Positions 49,913 through 58,365 are shown, numbered from the stretch's first letter. The stretch: DNA of 64,000 nucleotides from Bradyrhizobium ivorense (GCF_900696085.1 NZ_CAADFC020000016.1:992001-1056000); one strand, 5' to 3'. Program-made: numbers and translations. The notes: generated from the sequence alone by a model not told the origin.

Positions 49913-51115
49913 ATGCAAGCGCTACCTGAAGCGCTGCGATCAATCGATGTGCCAAATCGGCTGGCAGCATCTCTGCTGGGTGGTTGGAGCGGGTGCGTGG
50001 CCAAGTTTGCGCAGGCATCTCAGCGGCCCGCGAGGGCTCTTTCGCTCTTGCCAGGCGGTCCCGCGGCCGCAAGGGGCATCCTTGCGCACCGAGTTATCGA
50101 GCAGTGGTTCAAGGGCGAGGGCTCGGACGATCCGGCAACTGTGTTCGCCGCCATCTATGAAGCCCTCCGTGAGGAGCTCATGGCTGATCCGGCCCGGACT
50201 GCCTTTGCCGATCTGGCCGAAGTGTTTGGCCCAGCGGAATGGAGTGGCTTCCGGGCTTGGGTTCTTCGTCGCTGTGAGACTTTGGGGCGGAACTATCCCG
50301 GTCGCCGCCGAGGAGAAACATCCGATCGAACGGGACACAGGCCGTTGTTGGGTGCGGAAGTATCGCTGACGAGTGAAGCGTTGCGGCTCAAAGGGCGGGC
50401 TGATCGTATTCGCCGCGTTGCAGCAGAGAGCTACGAGATCCGGGATTACAAATCAGGGGCAGTGCTGGATGACGATGGTGAGGTGAAGGAGAGCATCGCC
50501 CTGCAACTGCAGGCCTACGGTCTAATGTTTTTGGAGGCCATGCCGAGTGCAGAGGTGACGCTAATAGTCGACGTGGGTAAGGAGATTCCTGTTGGATTCG
50601 ATGAGGCAACTCGCGCTCGTGCCCGGGAGCGGATCGAAGCCCTTTTGGCACCCGTTCCTGAGGCGGGTCACTATCCAATGGAAAGCTTGGCTAAGCCAGG
50701 CGCAGACTGTCTGGGCTGCCGTATACGGCATCTATGCCGTGCTTATCTTACACAGGCACCCTCTTGGTGGCTGGCTTACCCCGACAAATCAGCGCGGATT
50801 TCCTATGATTGCTGGGGGACCGTTCAGGCCGTGAATGCAGGCGCAATGGACGTGACGCTGAAGGACGCCGCGGGAAGACGCATTCGGGTTGATCGTCTCG
50901 CTCACCGTCATGGTATTGCTGCCTCATTTGTTGGTCGTGCGATTTGGCTGTTCGATCTGGAGAGTCCCGGACCTAGCAGGGACTTCAAGGGGAACCGCTA
51001 TCACCCGCGCGTCTTTTACGAATTACCACGCGACCGACGCGAGCGGCGTGCCTGGGGTGCGCAGGTATTTCTCGAACCCGAAGGGACGGACGCACTCAAG
51101 GCCGGCGCGCGTTGA
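49913..51115 (+). CDS. RecB/Cas4-like PD-(D/E)xK nuclease with Cys cluster, candidate DruG
   Basis: About 400 residues. I use ATG 49913; a TTG at 49907 in the same frame would overlap the helicase stop. The nuclease core is SEALRLKGRADRIRRVAAES, then YEIRDYKSGAVLDDDGE (Asp and Asp-Tyr-Lys) and ALQLQAYGLMFLEA (Q-x-x-x-Y). GWSGCVAKF near the N-terminus plus DCLGCRIRHLC near the centre give four Cys placed as in Fe-S nucleases AddB and Cas4. The C-terminal 120 residues (ISYDCWGTVQAVNAGAMDVT) are an unassigned beta domain. Translated directly after DruE, it probably degrades DNA exposed by the helicase. Confidence 0.85.
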   Translation: MQALPEALRSIDVPNRLAASLLGGWSGCVAKFAQASQRPARALSLLPGGPAAARGILAHRVIEQWFKGEGSDDPATVFAAIYEALREELMADPARTAFADLAEVFGPAEWSGFRAWVLRRCETLGRNYPGRRRGETSDRTGHRPLLGAEVSLTSEALRLKGRADRIRRVAAESYEIRDYKSGAVLDDDGEVKESIALQLQAYGLMFLEAMPSAEVTLIVDVGKEIPVGFDEATRARARERIEALLAPVPEAGHYPMESLAKPGADCLGCRIRHLCRAYLTQAPSWWLAYPDKSARISYDCWGTVQAVNAGAMDVTLKDAAGRRIRVDRLAHRHGIAASFVGRAIWLFDLESPGPSRDFKGNRYHPRVFYELPRDRRERRAWGAQVFLEPEGTDALKAGAR

Positions 51116-51279
51116 TCGGAGCAGCACCCAGGGGGACGCGATTTTGCAAGACCGTCGAACGAAGGCCGCCCAATCTGGTCGCGGGCCGTCATGTTGCTAA
51201 TGCGACGTGCGCTCCTGCCAACGCCATGTGAACGATAGGTTCGGTGTCACGTGCCATGACCATTTTACACGCTACGCTT

Positions 51280-51595
51280 TTAGCCTCCGCCTTCGCCCAA
51301 GTGATCCGGACAGAGCTGACCGATGCAATAGGCCTCTAGGAGTACCTTTGCCTTTAAGTGCTTTGGTGACGAATGAGGAGGCCCCATACAGGTGGTTGTT
51401 GAGCCGCCGACGTATGCCGTTCTTGCCTCTTACAGTTCGACCAACGTGAGCCACCCGTCCTTTGGGCGAGTAGACAATGTAGACGCCATGAAGATTGGTG
51501 ACGCTGAGTCGGTCACCGGCGCTTGGAAACCGGATCTTTGGTGATCGCAGTAGCTGATCGAACTTCGCCTTGATCGCCTTCGGTTCGCCCTTCAT
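51280..51595 (-). pseudogene. Frameshifted GIY-YIG nuclease-like gene
   Basis: Start ATG 51595 follows GGGGGGAAAA. The frame reads HGVYIVYSPKGRVAHVGRTV, then GIRRRLNNHLYGASSFV, which is a GIY-YIG module (Gly-Val-Tyr, His-Val-Gly-Arg, Arg in the helix). After ALKGKG the frame gives meaningless residues. The neighbouring frame gives VLLEAYCIGQLCPDHLGEGG and a stop at 51280, the normal family ending. One small deletion or sequencing indel explains this, so the gene may be broken or the break may be an error. Confidence 0.7.
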
Positions 51596-51607
51596 TTTTC
51601 CCCCCAC

Positions 51608-51870
51608 GCGCCTGAACGATTAATTCAATTGGTGGTCAAAACTCCGTCTGGGGATCGGTTCTGGCGTCAAGTCAAATCCTGTTAAGAAAGTAGCAACCTT
51701 TCGGATTTTTGACCCTAGAAATTTTCGACCCACGTGTCGGCGCGCGCGAGACGGGGGGCCTGTCCAGGTACCCCCGGGGGGTGAAGATTTGATGCGCGCG
51801 GCCTGAGGGCCCGACGCGGCTGTAACGAGCGACCGACCGGTCGCACCAGTCACAGCCATCGGGTACCTTC
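51608..51870. other. Spacer before ardC with strong G/C tracts
   Basis: No gene. It contains GACGGGGGGCCTGTCCAGGT followed by ACCCCCGGGGGGTGAAG (about 51750-51786), with self-complementary C and G tracts, and GACCGACCGGTCGCACC just upstream. These could be a processing or nicking site of the mobile element, or the ardC operator. No test can be made from sequence alone. Confidence 0.35.
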
Positions 51871-52752
51871 ATGAAACGCGACCTCTATGCGGAAGTCTCG
51901 GCACGCATCATTGCCGAGCTGGAAACCGGCGCCGCCCCGTGGATCAAACCCTGGTCGGCAACCCCCGGCGCAAGCACCCCCTACAATGCGGTGAGCAATC
52001 GGCCCTACTCCGGATGCAACGTCGTTCTGTTGTGGATGGCGCAGGCGGCGGGGTATCGCACGCCGCGCTTTCTGACCTTCAAGCAAGCCTTGGAGTTGGG
52101 CGGCAACGTGCGCAAAGGCGAGCGCGGCACGAAGGTGTATTTTGTCAAACAGCTGCAGGTCCGCGACAAGAGCGCGGACGATGACGCCGTAACGCGTATT
52201 GTGCCGATGCTGCGGGAATACACCGTCTTTAACCTGGACCAGTGTGAAAACCTTCCTGAGAGGATCGTGGCGCCAGGTGCCGTAAAGCCGCGCAATTGCG
52301 ACGAACGCTCCGCCGCGGTCGATGAATTTCTGGCGTGCACCGGCGCCAGCATACGGGAAGGCTTCGGCGAAGCCTACTACCTGCCCGGTGCCGATTTCAT
52401 CAGCCTGCCGCGGTTCGAGGCTTTCAAGAATGCTGCTCACTTCTATTCGACCGCGTTTCATGAGCTTGGCCATTGGACGGGCCACAAGTCGCGGCTGGCC
52501 CGTGATCTGCGTCACCGCTTCGGCGAGAGGGCCTACGCTGCAGAGGAACTGGTTGCCGAACTCTGTTCAGCCTTTCTGTGCGCCGAGTTCTCGATTGACG
52601 GTGATCTGCGCCACGCCGGCTATATCGAGAACTGGATCCGCCTTCTAAGGGCCGACACGCGCGCTTTCTTCACGGCATGCAGCAAGGCGCAAGCCGCCGC
52701 TGACTTCCTGCGGGGGCTGGCGCTTTCGGCGCCGTCGGAAGCGGCGGCATGA
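51871..52752 (+). CDS. ardC: ArdC-type antirestriction protein (ssDNA-binding domain plus zincin)
   Basis: 293 residues. The N-terminal ArdC domain reads LYAEVSARIIAELETGAAPW followed by IKPWSATPGASTPYNAVSNR and RTPRFLTFKQALELGGNVRK, and binds single-stranded DNA. The second domain is a polyvalent-protein metallopeptidase: AFHELGHWTGHKSRLARDL (HELGH, with a further Glu in YAAEELVAELCSAFLC). Such proteins enter recipients with conjugating DNA and shield it from restriction. Its location at the end of the island by the tRNA supports an integrative conjugative ancestry. The next gene overlaps by four bases. Confidence 0.9.
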   Translation: MKRDLYAEVSARIIAELETGAAPWIKPWSATPGASTPYNAVSNRPYSGCNVVLLWMAQAAGYRTPRFLTFKQALELGGNVRKGERGTKVYFVKQLQVRDKSADDDAVTRIVPMLREYTVFNLDQCENLPERIVAPGAVKPRNCDERSAAVDEFLACTGASIREGFGEAYYLPGADFISLPRFEAFKNAAHFYSTAFHELGHWTGHKSRLARDLRHRFGERAYAAEELVAELCSAFLCAEFSIDGDLRHAGYIENWIRLLRADTRAFFTACSKAQAAADFLRGLALSAPSEAAA

Positions 52753-53066
52753 CAATATCCTGCCATCGGCACGAGCCGTTTTTCGACATTCATCCGGTGA
52801 CGGGTGCCACGATCGAAGTGTTCTACACAGATCGAACGCTGGAGACCTTCGGCTGGGCAGGTGCTGGTTGGCTCTGGTGGTTGCGCCGGCCAGGGTTTGC
52901 GCCTAGCGGTGCGGCAGTTGGCCCGTTTGCTACGAGCTACTCAGCCTATCGGGACGCGCTGCATTCAGGGAGCTGCAAACGCATCTTTTTCGGAGTGAGG
53001 TTGCAATCTGGTTGCAACGAAGATTGGGCGGAAAATGTCTGGAGTGGAGCCGAGATAATTTATTGA
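52749..53066 (+). CDS. Small hypothetical protein coupled to ardC
   Basis: 105 residues. The ATG overlaps the ardC stop (ATGA). FFDIHPVTGATIEVFYTDRT, LETFGWAGAGWLWWLRRPGF and ATSYSAYRDALHS are a pattern I have seen repeatedly downstream of ardC in rhizobial islands, but no function is known. Four Trp residues in a short stretch make it unusual. It may be an accessory antirestriction factor. Confidence 0.8.
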   Translation: MTISCHRHEPFFDIHPVTGATIEVFYTDRTLETFGWAGAGWLWWLRRPGFAPSGAAVGPFATSYSAYRDALHSGSCKRIFFGVRLQSGCNEDWAENVWSGAEIIY

Positions 53067-53085
53067 ATTAGCTCAAGGTGTTAGG

Positions 53086-53161
53086 TGGTGCCCAGGGGCG
53101 GAATCGAACCACCGACACTGCGATTTTCAGTCGCATGCTCTACCAACTGAGCTACCTGGGC
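53086..53161 (-). tRNA. tRNA-Phe (GAA), island attachment site candidate
   Basis: Acceptor stem GCCCAGG/CCTGGGC, D-arm with AGCTCAGTTGGTAGAGC, anticodon stem TGCGA/TCGCA around loop CTGAAAA (anticodon GAA), T-arm GTGTCGGTGGTTCGATTCCG, and encoded CCA (53086-53088). All arms pair. The 3' end faces the island, the usual target side for tyrosine integrases. Confidence 0.97.
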
Positions 53162-53385
53162 ATGTCGCGAGCGGCCCAAAGGCCGAAGCGAGCGGGCGGT
53201 TTATAGAGAGGTCGAAGCGTTGTGTCCACCCGCCTTCGCCGTTGGCTTCGGCGTGGCGAGCCCGGCCGCTGTGCCAGCCACAACACATTGAAATAATGAA
53301 GTTATTTCACATCATCAGGCGAGATTGGGCGACCAACGAGGCGATGCTGCCTGTGGTTGGCTGATCGCGGCGGGCGCTTCTTTCC

Positions 53386-54363
53386 TCAGTTTTCCAGCTT
53401 GATCCTGGCGTCGCGGATCACCGGGCCCCATTTGTCGGTCTCCGATTTCAGGAACGCGGCCAGTTCCGCCGGCGTCGAGCCCTTCGGGTTGGCGCCGAGT
53501 TGCTCGAAGCGGGTCTTCACCGGCGGATGCACCAGCGCGGCGTTGGTGTCGGCGTTGATCTTTGCGATCACCTCCGGCGGGGTTTTGGCGGGCACGAAGA
53601 AGGCGAACCAGGAAAACACGTCGAAGCCGGGCACGCCGGACTCATCCAGCGTCGGGATCTCGCCCACCAGGGCGACGCGCTGCCTGGTCGTCACCGCCAG
53701 CGCGCGGACGTGGCCGGCCTGCACATGCGACAGGATCGAGGGCATGTTGTCGAAGATGACGTCGACGCGGCCCGGGATCAGATCGTTGATGGCCGGCGCG
53801 CCGCCGCGATAGGGGATATGCGTCATCTCCACCCTGGCGAGCCGCTTGAACAGCTCGCCGCTCAGATGCAGCGTGGTGCCGTTGCCCGACGAAGCATAGG
53901 TCACCTTGCCGCGATTGGCGTTGCAATGGGCGATGAACGCCTGCACCGACGTCGCCGGCGAGGAATTCGGCACGCACATCAGATTGGGCTGGGTGATCAG
54001 CATCGTCACCGGCGCGAAATCATTGACCGGATCGTAGCTCAGCGACGGATAGAGAAACGGGTTGGTCGCCATGCCGGGCCCGACGATGAAGACGGTGTAG
54101 CCGTCGGCCTCCGAATGCGCGACCAGGTCGGCGGCGATGTTGCCGCCGGCGCCCGGCTTGTTCTCGACCACGACGGTCTGGCCCCAGACCTCCTGCAGCC
54201 GGTTGCCGACCAGGCGCGCGGTGATGTCGGTCGAGCCGCCCGGCGTGAACGGCACCACGATCCGCACCGGCTTTGCCGGCCACTCCGCCGCCCGCGCGCG
54301 CGAACTCAGGATTGCGGGTGCGGCGATGACGGCAAGGCCGACGAGATGGCGGCGGGTCAGCAT
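53386..54363 (-). CDS. Tripartite tricarboxylate transporter substrate-binding protein (TctC/Bug family)
   Basis: 325 residues with signal peptide MLTRRHLVGLAVIAAPAILS (twin-Arg, cleavage near SRARA) and the family opening WPAKPVRIVVPFTPGGSTDI. VVENKPGAGGNIAADLVAHS, YASSGNGTTLHLSGELFK and HIPYRGGAPAINDLIPGRVD complete the ligand pocket pattern. It differs enough from the protein at 4976 to bind another solute. No TctA/TctB partner nearby. As the first gene right of the tRNA it marks the return to GC-rich core chromosome. Confidence 0.93.
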   Translation of the reverse strand: MLTRRHLVGLAVIAAPAILSSRARAAEWPAKPVRIVVPFTPGGSTDITARLVGNRLQEVWGQTVVVENKPGAGGNIAADLVAHSEADGYTVFIVGPGMATNPFLYPSLSYDPVNDFAPVTMLITQPNLMCVPNSSPATSVQAFIAHCNANRGKVTYASSGNGTTLHLSGELFKRLARVEMTHIPYRGGAPAINDLIPGRVDVIFDNMPSILSHVQAGHVRALAVTTRQRVALVGEIPTLDESGVPGFDVFSWFAFFVPAKTPPEVIAKINADTNAALVHPPVKTRFEQLGANPKGSTPAELAAFLKSETDKWGPVIRDARIKLEN

Positions 54364-54482
54364 CGGTCGTCTCCTCCACGCATCGCCCGATTGTCTCGGG
54401 TCGTGCTGTTGCCGGGAGTGTGGCGGCGGCCGGCGGCGAAATCAATCCGGCGCGGAGCGCGGGCGGGCTATTGCGCGGCGCG

Positions 54483-54665
54483 CTATTCCGGATCCTCGTC
54501 GTCGTCCTCGCGGCCGGGGACGACGTAGGAGCCGCTCAGCCAGCGGTTCAGGTCGACGTCGCGGCAGCGCGGCGAACAGAACGGGCGGAACGCCTGCTCG
54601 ACGGGCTTGCCGCAGATCGGGCAGCGCCGCGGCGGGCTTTGCGGTTTTTCGGCTTGGTCGGTCAT
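54483..54665 (-). CDS. yacG: DNA gyrase inhibitor YacG
   Basis: 60 residues. CPICGKPVEQAFRPFCSPRC is the four-Cys zinc finger (C-x2-C, C-x3-C), followed by VDLNRWLSGSYVVPG, which is the YacG signature. It binds GyrB and inhibits supercoiling. The neighbour upstream in transcription is maf, an arrangement common in alphaproteobacteria. The acidic tail DDDEDPE is normal for rhizobial forms. Confidence 0.92.
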   Translation of the reverse strand: MTDQAEKPQSPPRRCPICGKPVEQAFRPFCSPRCRDVDLNRWLSGSYVVPGREDDDEDPE

Positions 54666-54902
54666 GGCGGCACGCAGGTTACATCAATTGGCAATGAAGA
54701 AGGCCGCCGCGCGTTCCGCGCTGCCTCCTTCCCGCTTGCGGGTGGCGATGGGTGCCTGCACGATTTCGGAATATTGGAATATTACCGCTGAGTTGCCCGA
54801 CGCGTCAAGTGGCCGGCGAGCGCCGCCCGGCTACTTTGCATGGGGTTGTTTTTCGGGTTTTGGCAACGCGCCCCCGCGATCGGGCGCGGCCGCCGGTTCC
54901 TC

Positions 54903-55039
54903 TGCCCTTCTCCCTTGTGGGAGAAGGTGGCGCGGATGAAATCCGCGCCGGATCAGGGGTCTCTATCCGCGGAGACAAACCCCTCACCCGAATCGCATCT
55001 GCGATGCGATTCGACCTCCCCCACAAGGGGAGAGGTGCA
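54903..55039. repeat. Long imperfect inverted repeat (REP-like, Bradyrhizobiaceae type)
   Basis: Left arm CTGCCCTTCTCCCTTGTGGG, right arm CCCCACAAGGGGAGAGGTGC, with inner hairpins GGCGCGGAT/ATCCGCGCC and GAATCGCATC/GATGCGATTC. It fills the interval between yacG and maf. Confidence 0.75.
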
Positions 55040-55067
55040 CCACCGATGCCGAGCGAATATTGCGATC

Positions 55068-55697
55068 CTACACCGCGACGGCGTTGAGCCAGCCGTGGCG
55101 GATCGGAAAGCCTTCGCCGCCGAGCAGGGTCACGGTCTCGTAGAGCGGCAGGCCGACGACGTTGGTGTAGGAGCCGACCATCTTGACCACGAATGAGCCG
55201 GCGATGCCCTGCACCGCATAGCCGCCGGCCTTGCCGCGCCATTCGCCCGAGCCGATATAGGCCTGGATGTCGTCCTCGCTGAGCCGCTTGAAGCGGACGC
55301 GGGTCTCGACCAGGCGCTGGCGGAACGCCTCGCGCGGCGTCACCACGCAGATCGCGGTGTAGACGCGGTGGTTGCGGCCGGACAACAGCCGCAGGCACTG
55401 CGCGGCCTCGTCGACCAGATTGGCCTTGGGCAGGATGCGGCGGCCGACCGCGACCACGGTGTCGGCCGCGACGATGAAGGAGCCGCGCAGATCGTCGTCG
55501 AGATGCACCGATTTCAGCGCCGCATCGGCCTTGGCGCGCGCCAGGCGGTTGGCGCAGGCGCGCGGCAGCTCGCCCCGCCGTGGGGTCTCGTCGACATCGG
55601 CCGGACGCAGCGCATCAGGCTCGATGCCGGCCTGGTTGAGCAGCGCCAGCCGCCGCGGCGAGCCGGAAGCAAGAACGAATTTGGGACGGCCTAGCAT
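55068..55697 (-). CDS. maf: Maf-like nucleoside triphosphate pyrophosphatase
   Basis: 209 residues from ATG 55697; the frame runs further upstream but without family similarity. KFVLASGSPRRLALLNQAGI is the phosphate-binding opening, FIVAADTVVAVGRRILPKAN the second motif, and GSYTNVVGLPLYETVTLL the conserved close. Maf hydrolyses non-canonical nucleotides and is linked to septum control. It probably shares a transcript with yacG. Confidence 0.93.
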   Translation of the reverse strand: MLGRPKFVLASGSPRRLALLNQAGIEPDALRPADVDETPRRGELPRACANRLARAKADAALKSVHLDDDLRGSFIVAADTVVAVGRRILPKANLVDEAAQCLRLLSGRNHRVYTAICVVTPREAFRQRLVETRVRFKRLSEDDIQAYIGSGEWRGKAGGYAVQGIAGSFVVKMVGSYTNVVGLPLYETVTLLGGEGFPIRHGWLNAVAV

Positions 55698-55896
55698 TCG
55701 GTTATTTGGCTGGAATCGGCGGGACGGGCGAGCGCGGAACCTATCGGATGGGGCATGGTTGCACAACCGCGGAACCGGCCGCGAATCGCGCATCCCCTGA
55801 CAGACAAGGCCCCATAAGCACAGCTGTTTGTCAGTCTGGCGACAACGGCCGGCAAAGTCACCTCTCCCCCGGAGGCGGGACCGGCGTTCATCGTCA
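55698..55896. other. Spacer between the LMW phosphatase gene and maf
   Basis: Contains CTGACAGACAAGGCCCCATA and AGCTGTTTGTCAGTCTGGCG (about 55796-55843), whose CAGACAA/TTGT...GTCTG parts can fold together. No infA gene, often found here in relatives, is present. Confidence 0.35.
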
Positions 55897-56361
55897 TTAC
55901 CCGCTCGCCGCCGCGACCTTCGCAAAGCGGCGGCGGATGCGCAGCAGCAGGCTGTCGCAGACCTCGCGATAGGCGGCGAGCTTCTGCTCGCGCGTGCCCT
56001 CGGTGCCGGTCGGATCGACCGTCGGCCAGTACTCGACATCGGCGGCCAGCGTGCGGGTGAGCTCGAGGGCCTTGTGATGGGCCTCGGGCGCCAGCGTGAT
56101 GATCAGGTCGAAATTCAGCCCCTCCCAGTCCTCGAGTTCCTCGAAGGTCTGCGGCTTGTGGCCGGAAATGTCCTGGCCGAGCTCGGCCATGACGGCGACC
56201 GCGAACGGATCGAGCTCACCCTTGCGCGCGCCGGCCGAGCGGACATAGAGCCCGTTCGGAAACATCTGCTGCAACAGGCTCTCGGCCATCGGCGAGCGCA
56301 CGCTGTTCAGGCCGCATGCGAACAGCACAGCCTGGGGATTGCGCGCGCCCGGCGCCACCAT
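55897..56361 (-). CDS. Low-molecular-weight protein tyrosine phosphatase family protein
   Basis: 154 residues. VLFACGLNSVRSPMAESLLQ is the P-loop (C-x5-R-S), here CGLNSVRS. DLIITLAPEAHHKALELTR and VEYWPTVDPTGTEGTREQKL fit the family's later part, where the DP motif carries the acid Asp. It could be a tyrosine phosphatase or an arsenate-reductase-like enzyme; the surroundings (no ars genes) favour phosphatase. Confidence 0.88.
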   Translation of the reverse strand: MVAPGARNPQAVLFACGLNSVRSPMAESLLQQMFPNGLYVRSAGARKGELDPFAVAVMAELGQDISGHKPQTFEELEDWEGLNFDLIITLAPEAHHKALELTRTLAADVEYWPTVDPTGTEGTREQKLAAYREVCDSLLLRIRRRFAKVAAASG

Positions 56362-56416
56362 GCGATCAGGCTTTCAGTCGAGGAGCCCACGCCGACTTCA
56401 TGCGCCCTCCTTGTTT

Positions 56417-56465
56417 GCGCATGATCTGGTCCGAAAACCGGTTCCCACTTTTCGGGATCATGCGC
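56417..56465. repeat. Rhizobial interspersed palindrome (RIME-like)
   Basis: GCGCATGATCTGGTCCGAAA, ACCGGTTCCC and ACTTTTCGGGATCATGCGC form a widely repeated rhizobial intergenic palindrome. The UPF0262 stop codon lies within its right arm. Confidence 0.8.
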
Positions 56466-56961
56466 CCTCACCTTTCCAGTGCAGGACGGTGATCAGCGTG
56501 AACAGCCGCCGCGCGGTCTCGAAGTCGACGCGCACCTTGCCCTTGAGCCGCTCCTGCAGCGTGCGCGAGCCCTCGTCATGGATGCCGCGGCGGCCCATGT
56601 CGATCGCCTCGATCTTGTCCGGCGTCGCGGTGCGGATCGCCTGGTAGTAGCTGTCGCAGATCATGAAGTAGTCCTTCACGACGCGGCGGAACGGCGTCAG
56701 CGACAGCAAATGCGCGACCACCGGCGCGCCGTCCTCCTTGCGGATATCGAACATCAGCCGGTTGCCGGTGATCGCGATGTGCAGCGTGTAGGGCCCGGGC
56801 TCCGTGCCCTCGGGCGCGAACACGTTCTGCTCGATCAGGTCGTAGATCGCGATCGCGCGTTCATGCTCGATATCCGGCCCGGAACGGCCGATCGATTCCT
56901 CGTCGAGCGTCACCGCGACGATGCGACTGTTGGAATCCTCGTCGGCGGGGGACTTGGTCAT
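56458..56961 (-). CDS. UPF0262 family protein
   Basis: 167 residues from ATG 56961, which overlaps the hisD stop (ATGA). RIVAVTLDEESIGRSGPDIE, HERAIAIYDLIEQNVFAPEG and FRRVVKDYFMICDSYYQAIR are diagnostic for UPF0262. Function unknown. The position directly after hisD is conserved in rhizobia, indicating co-expression. Its last codons are provided by an interspersed repeat. Confidence 0.92.
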   Translation of the reverse strand: MTKSPADEDSNSRIVAVTLDEESIGRSGPDIEHERAIAIYDLIEQNVFAPEGTEPGPYTLHIAITGNRLMFDIRKEDGAPVVAHLLSLTPFRRVVKDYFMICDSYYQAIRTATPDKIEAIDMGRRGIHDEGSRTLQERLKGKVRVDFETARRLFTLITVLHWKGEGA

Positions 56962-58253
56962 GAGAGATTGAGGCGCAATCCGACGGAACGTGAATGGGCG
57001 TCGAGACCCTCGGCCTGGCCGAGCGTCATCGCGGCGGGCCCGAGCGCGCGGAGCTGATCCGGCCCGCACTTCAGGATCGAGGTTCGCTTCATGAAGTCAA
57101 GCACCCCGAGGCCGGACGAGAACCGCGCCGAACGCGCGGTCGGCAGCACGTGGTTGGAGCCGCCGACATAGTCGCCGATCGCCTCCGGCGTATGCGCGCC
57201 GAGGAAGATCGCGCCGGCGTTGCGAACCTTTTGCGACAGCGCTTCGGCATCCGCGGTCATGATCTCCAGATGCTCGGCGGCGATCGCATTGGCGAGCTCG
57301 ACCGCGTCATCGAGCTGTTTCACCATGATCACGGCGCCGAAGTCATTCCACGAGGCCCGCGCGATTTTTTCGCGCGGCAAGGTCTTGAGCTGGGCCTCCA
57401 CCGCGCGCTCGACATCGGCGGCGAGCCGCGCCGAATCGGTGATCAGGATCGACTGCGCGCTGACGTCGTGCTCGGCCTGCGCCAGCAGGTCGGCGGCGAT
57501 CCAGTCGGCATTGCCGGTGTCGTCGGCGATCACCAGCACCTCGGAGGGGCCGGCGATCATGTCGATGCCGACCTTGCCGAACACCAGCCGCTTGGCCGCG
57601 GCGACATAGGCGTTGCCGGGACCGACGATCTTGGCCACCGGCGCGATCGTCGCGGTGCCGTAGGCCAGCGCGGCCACCGCCTGGGCGCCGCCGACGCGGT
57701 AGATCTCGGAGACGCCGCCAAGATCGGCGGCCGCCAGCACCAGCGGGTTGAGCTTGCCGTCCGGCGCCGGCACCGCCATCACGACGCGCGGCACGCCGGC
57801 GACCTTGGCCGGCACCGCGTTCATCAGCACCGAGGACGGATAGGCCGCGGTGCCGCCGGGCACGTACAAGCCGACGGCATCGACCGCGCTCCAGCGCCAA
57901 CCGAGCTCGACGCCTTCGGCATCGGTAAAGCGCTCGTCCTTCGGCATCTGACGGCGATGGAAGGTTTCGATCCGATCGCGGGCGAATGTCAGGGCATCGA
58001 CCGTCCTGGCGTCGCAGGCCTGCACCGCAGCGTCGATCTCGGCCGCGGTGACGCGCAGGCCCGAGGCGGCGATGTCGAGCCGGTCGAACTTTTTCGTCGC
58101 CTCGAGCAGCGCCGCGTCGCCGCGGGCCACCACGTCGTCGACGATGGCGCGGGTGGCGCGCTCGACGTCGGCCGACACCTCGCGCTTGGCCGCCAGGAAG
58201 TCGCGGAATCGCTGGTCGAAATCGGCGCTCTGTCGGTCCAGGCGAACGGGCAT
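56958..58253 (-). CDS. hisD: Histidinol dehydrogenase
   Basis: 431 residues, the normal length. It carries out the last two oxidations of histidine synthesis, from L-histidinol to L-histidine, with NAD and zinc. GLYVPGGTAAYPSSVLMNAV, VGGAQAVAALAYGT, AEHDVSAQSILITDS, ANAIAAEHLEIMT (catalytic Glu-His) and GGSNHVLPTARSARFSSGLG are the conserved blocks. Other his genes are not in view, as is usual here. UPF0262 follows with a four-base overlap, and a DUF2948 gene lies upstream in the same direction. Confidence 0.96.
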   Translation of the reverse strand: MPVRLDRQSADFDQRFRDFLAAKREVSADVERATRAIVDDVVARGDAALLEATKKFDRLDIAASGLRVTAAEIDAAVQACDARTVDALTFARDRIETFHRRQMPKDERFTDAEGVELGWRWSAVDAVGLYVPGGTAAYPSSVLMNAVPAKVAGVPRVVMAVPAPDGKLNPLVLAAADLGGVSEIYRVGGAQAVAALAYGTATIAPVAKIVGPGNAYVAAAKRLVFGKVGIDMIAGPSEVLVIADDTGNADWIAADLLAQAEHDVSAQSILITDSARLAADVERAVEAQLKTLPREKIARASWNDFGAVIMVKQLDDAVELANAIAAEHLEIMTADAEALSQKVRNAGAIFLGAHTPEAIGDYVGGSNHVLPTARSARFSSGLGVLDFMKRTSILKCGPDQLRALGPAAMTLGQAEGLDAHSRSVGLRLNLS

Positions 58254-58333
58254 GGCGGCTTTCTAAAGAGGACGTAAGGGATCGGGTCCCTGCTCAATGG
58301 CGCGGCGGATTATGGCCGTCAACCCTTGCCTCC

Positions 58334-58362
58334 CGTCGTTCCCGGCGAAAGCCGGGACGACG
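58334..58362. repeat. Hairpin between DUF2948 and hisD
   Basis: CGTCGTTCCCGGC, loop GAAA, GCCGGGACGACG. This is a repeated palindrome common in Bradyrhizobium. It follows the DUF2948 stop by a few bases; no T-run, so a terminator role is doubtful. Confidence 0.65.
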
Positions 58363-58365
58363 CAA

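Noticed and set aside
39012..51115. DISARM or Dpd assignment of the helicase locus
   Set aside because: The single-chain 2036-residue helicase with its own DUF1998 differs from the split DrmA/DrmB pair, and no DpdA-type transglycosylase or phospholipase-D gene is present.
1..53085. Left attachment repeat matching the tRNA-Phe 3' end
   Set aside because: I could not find a second copy of the GGGGCGGAATCGAACC segment in the window, so no left attachment site is claimed.
53500..54528. Long open frame on the plus strand opposite the TctC gene
   Set aside because: It is antisense to a well-supported gene and its Arg/His-rich translation is typical of shadow frames in GC-rich DNA.
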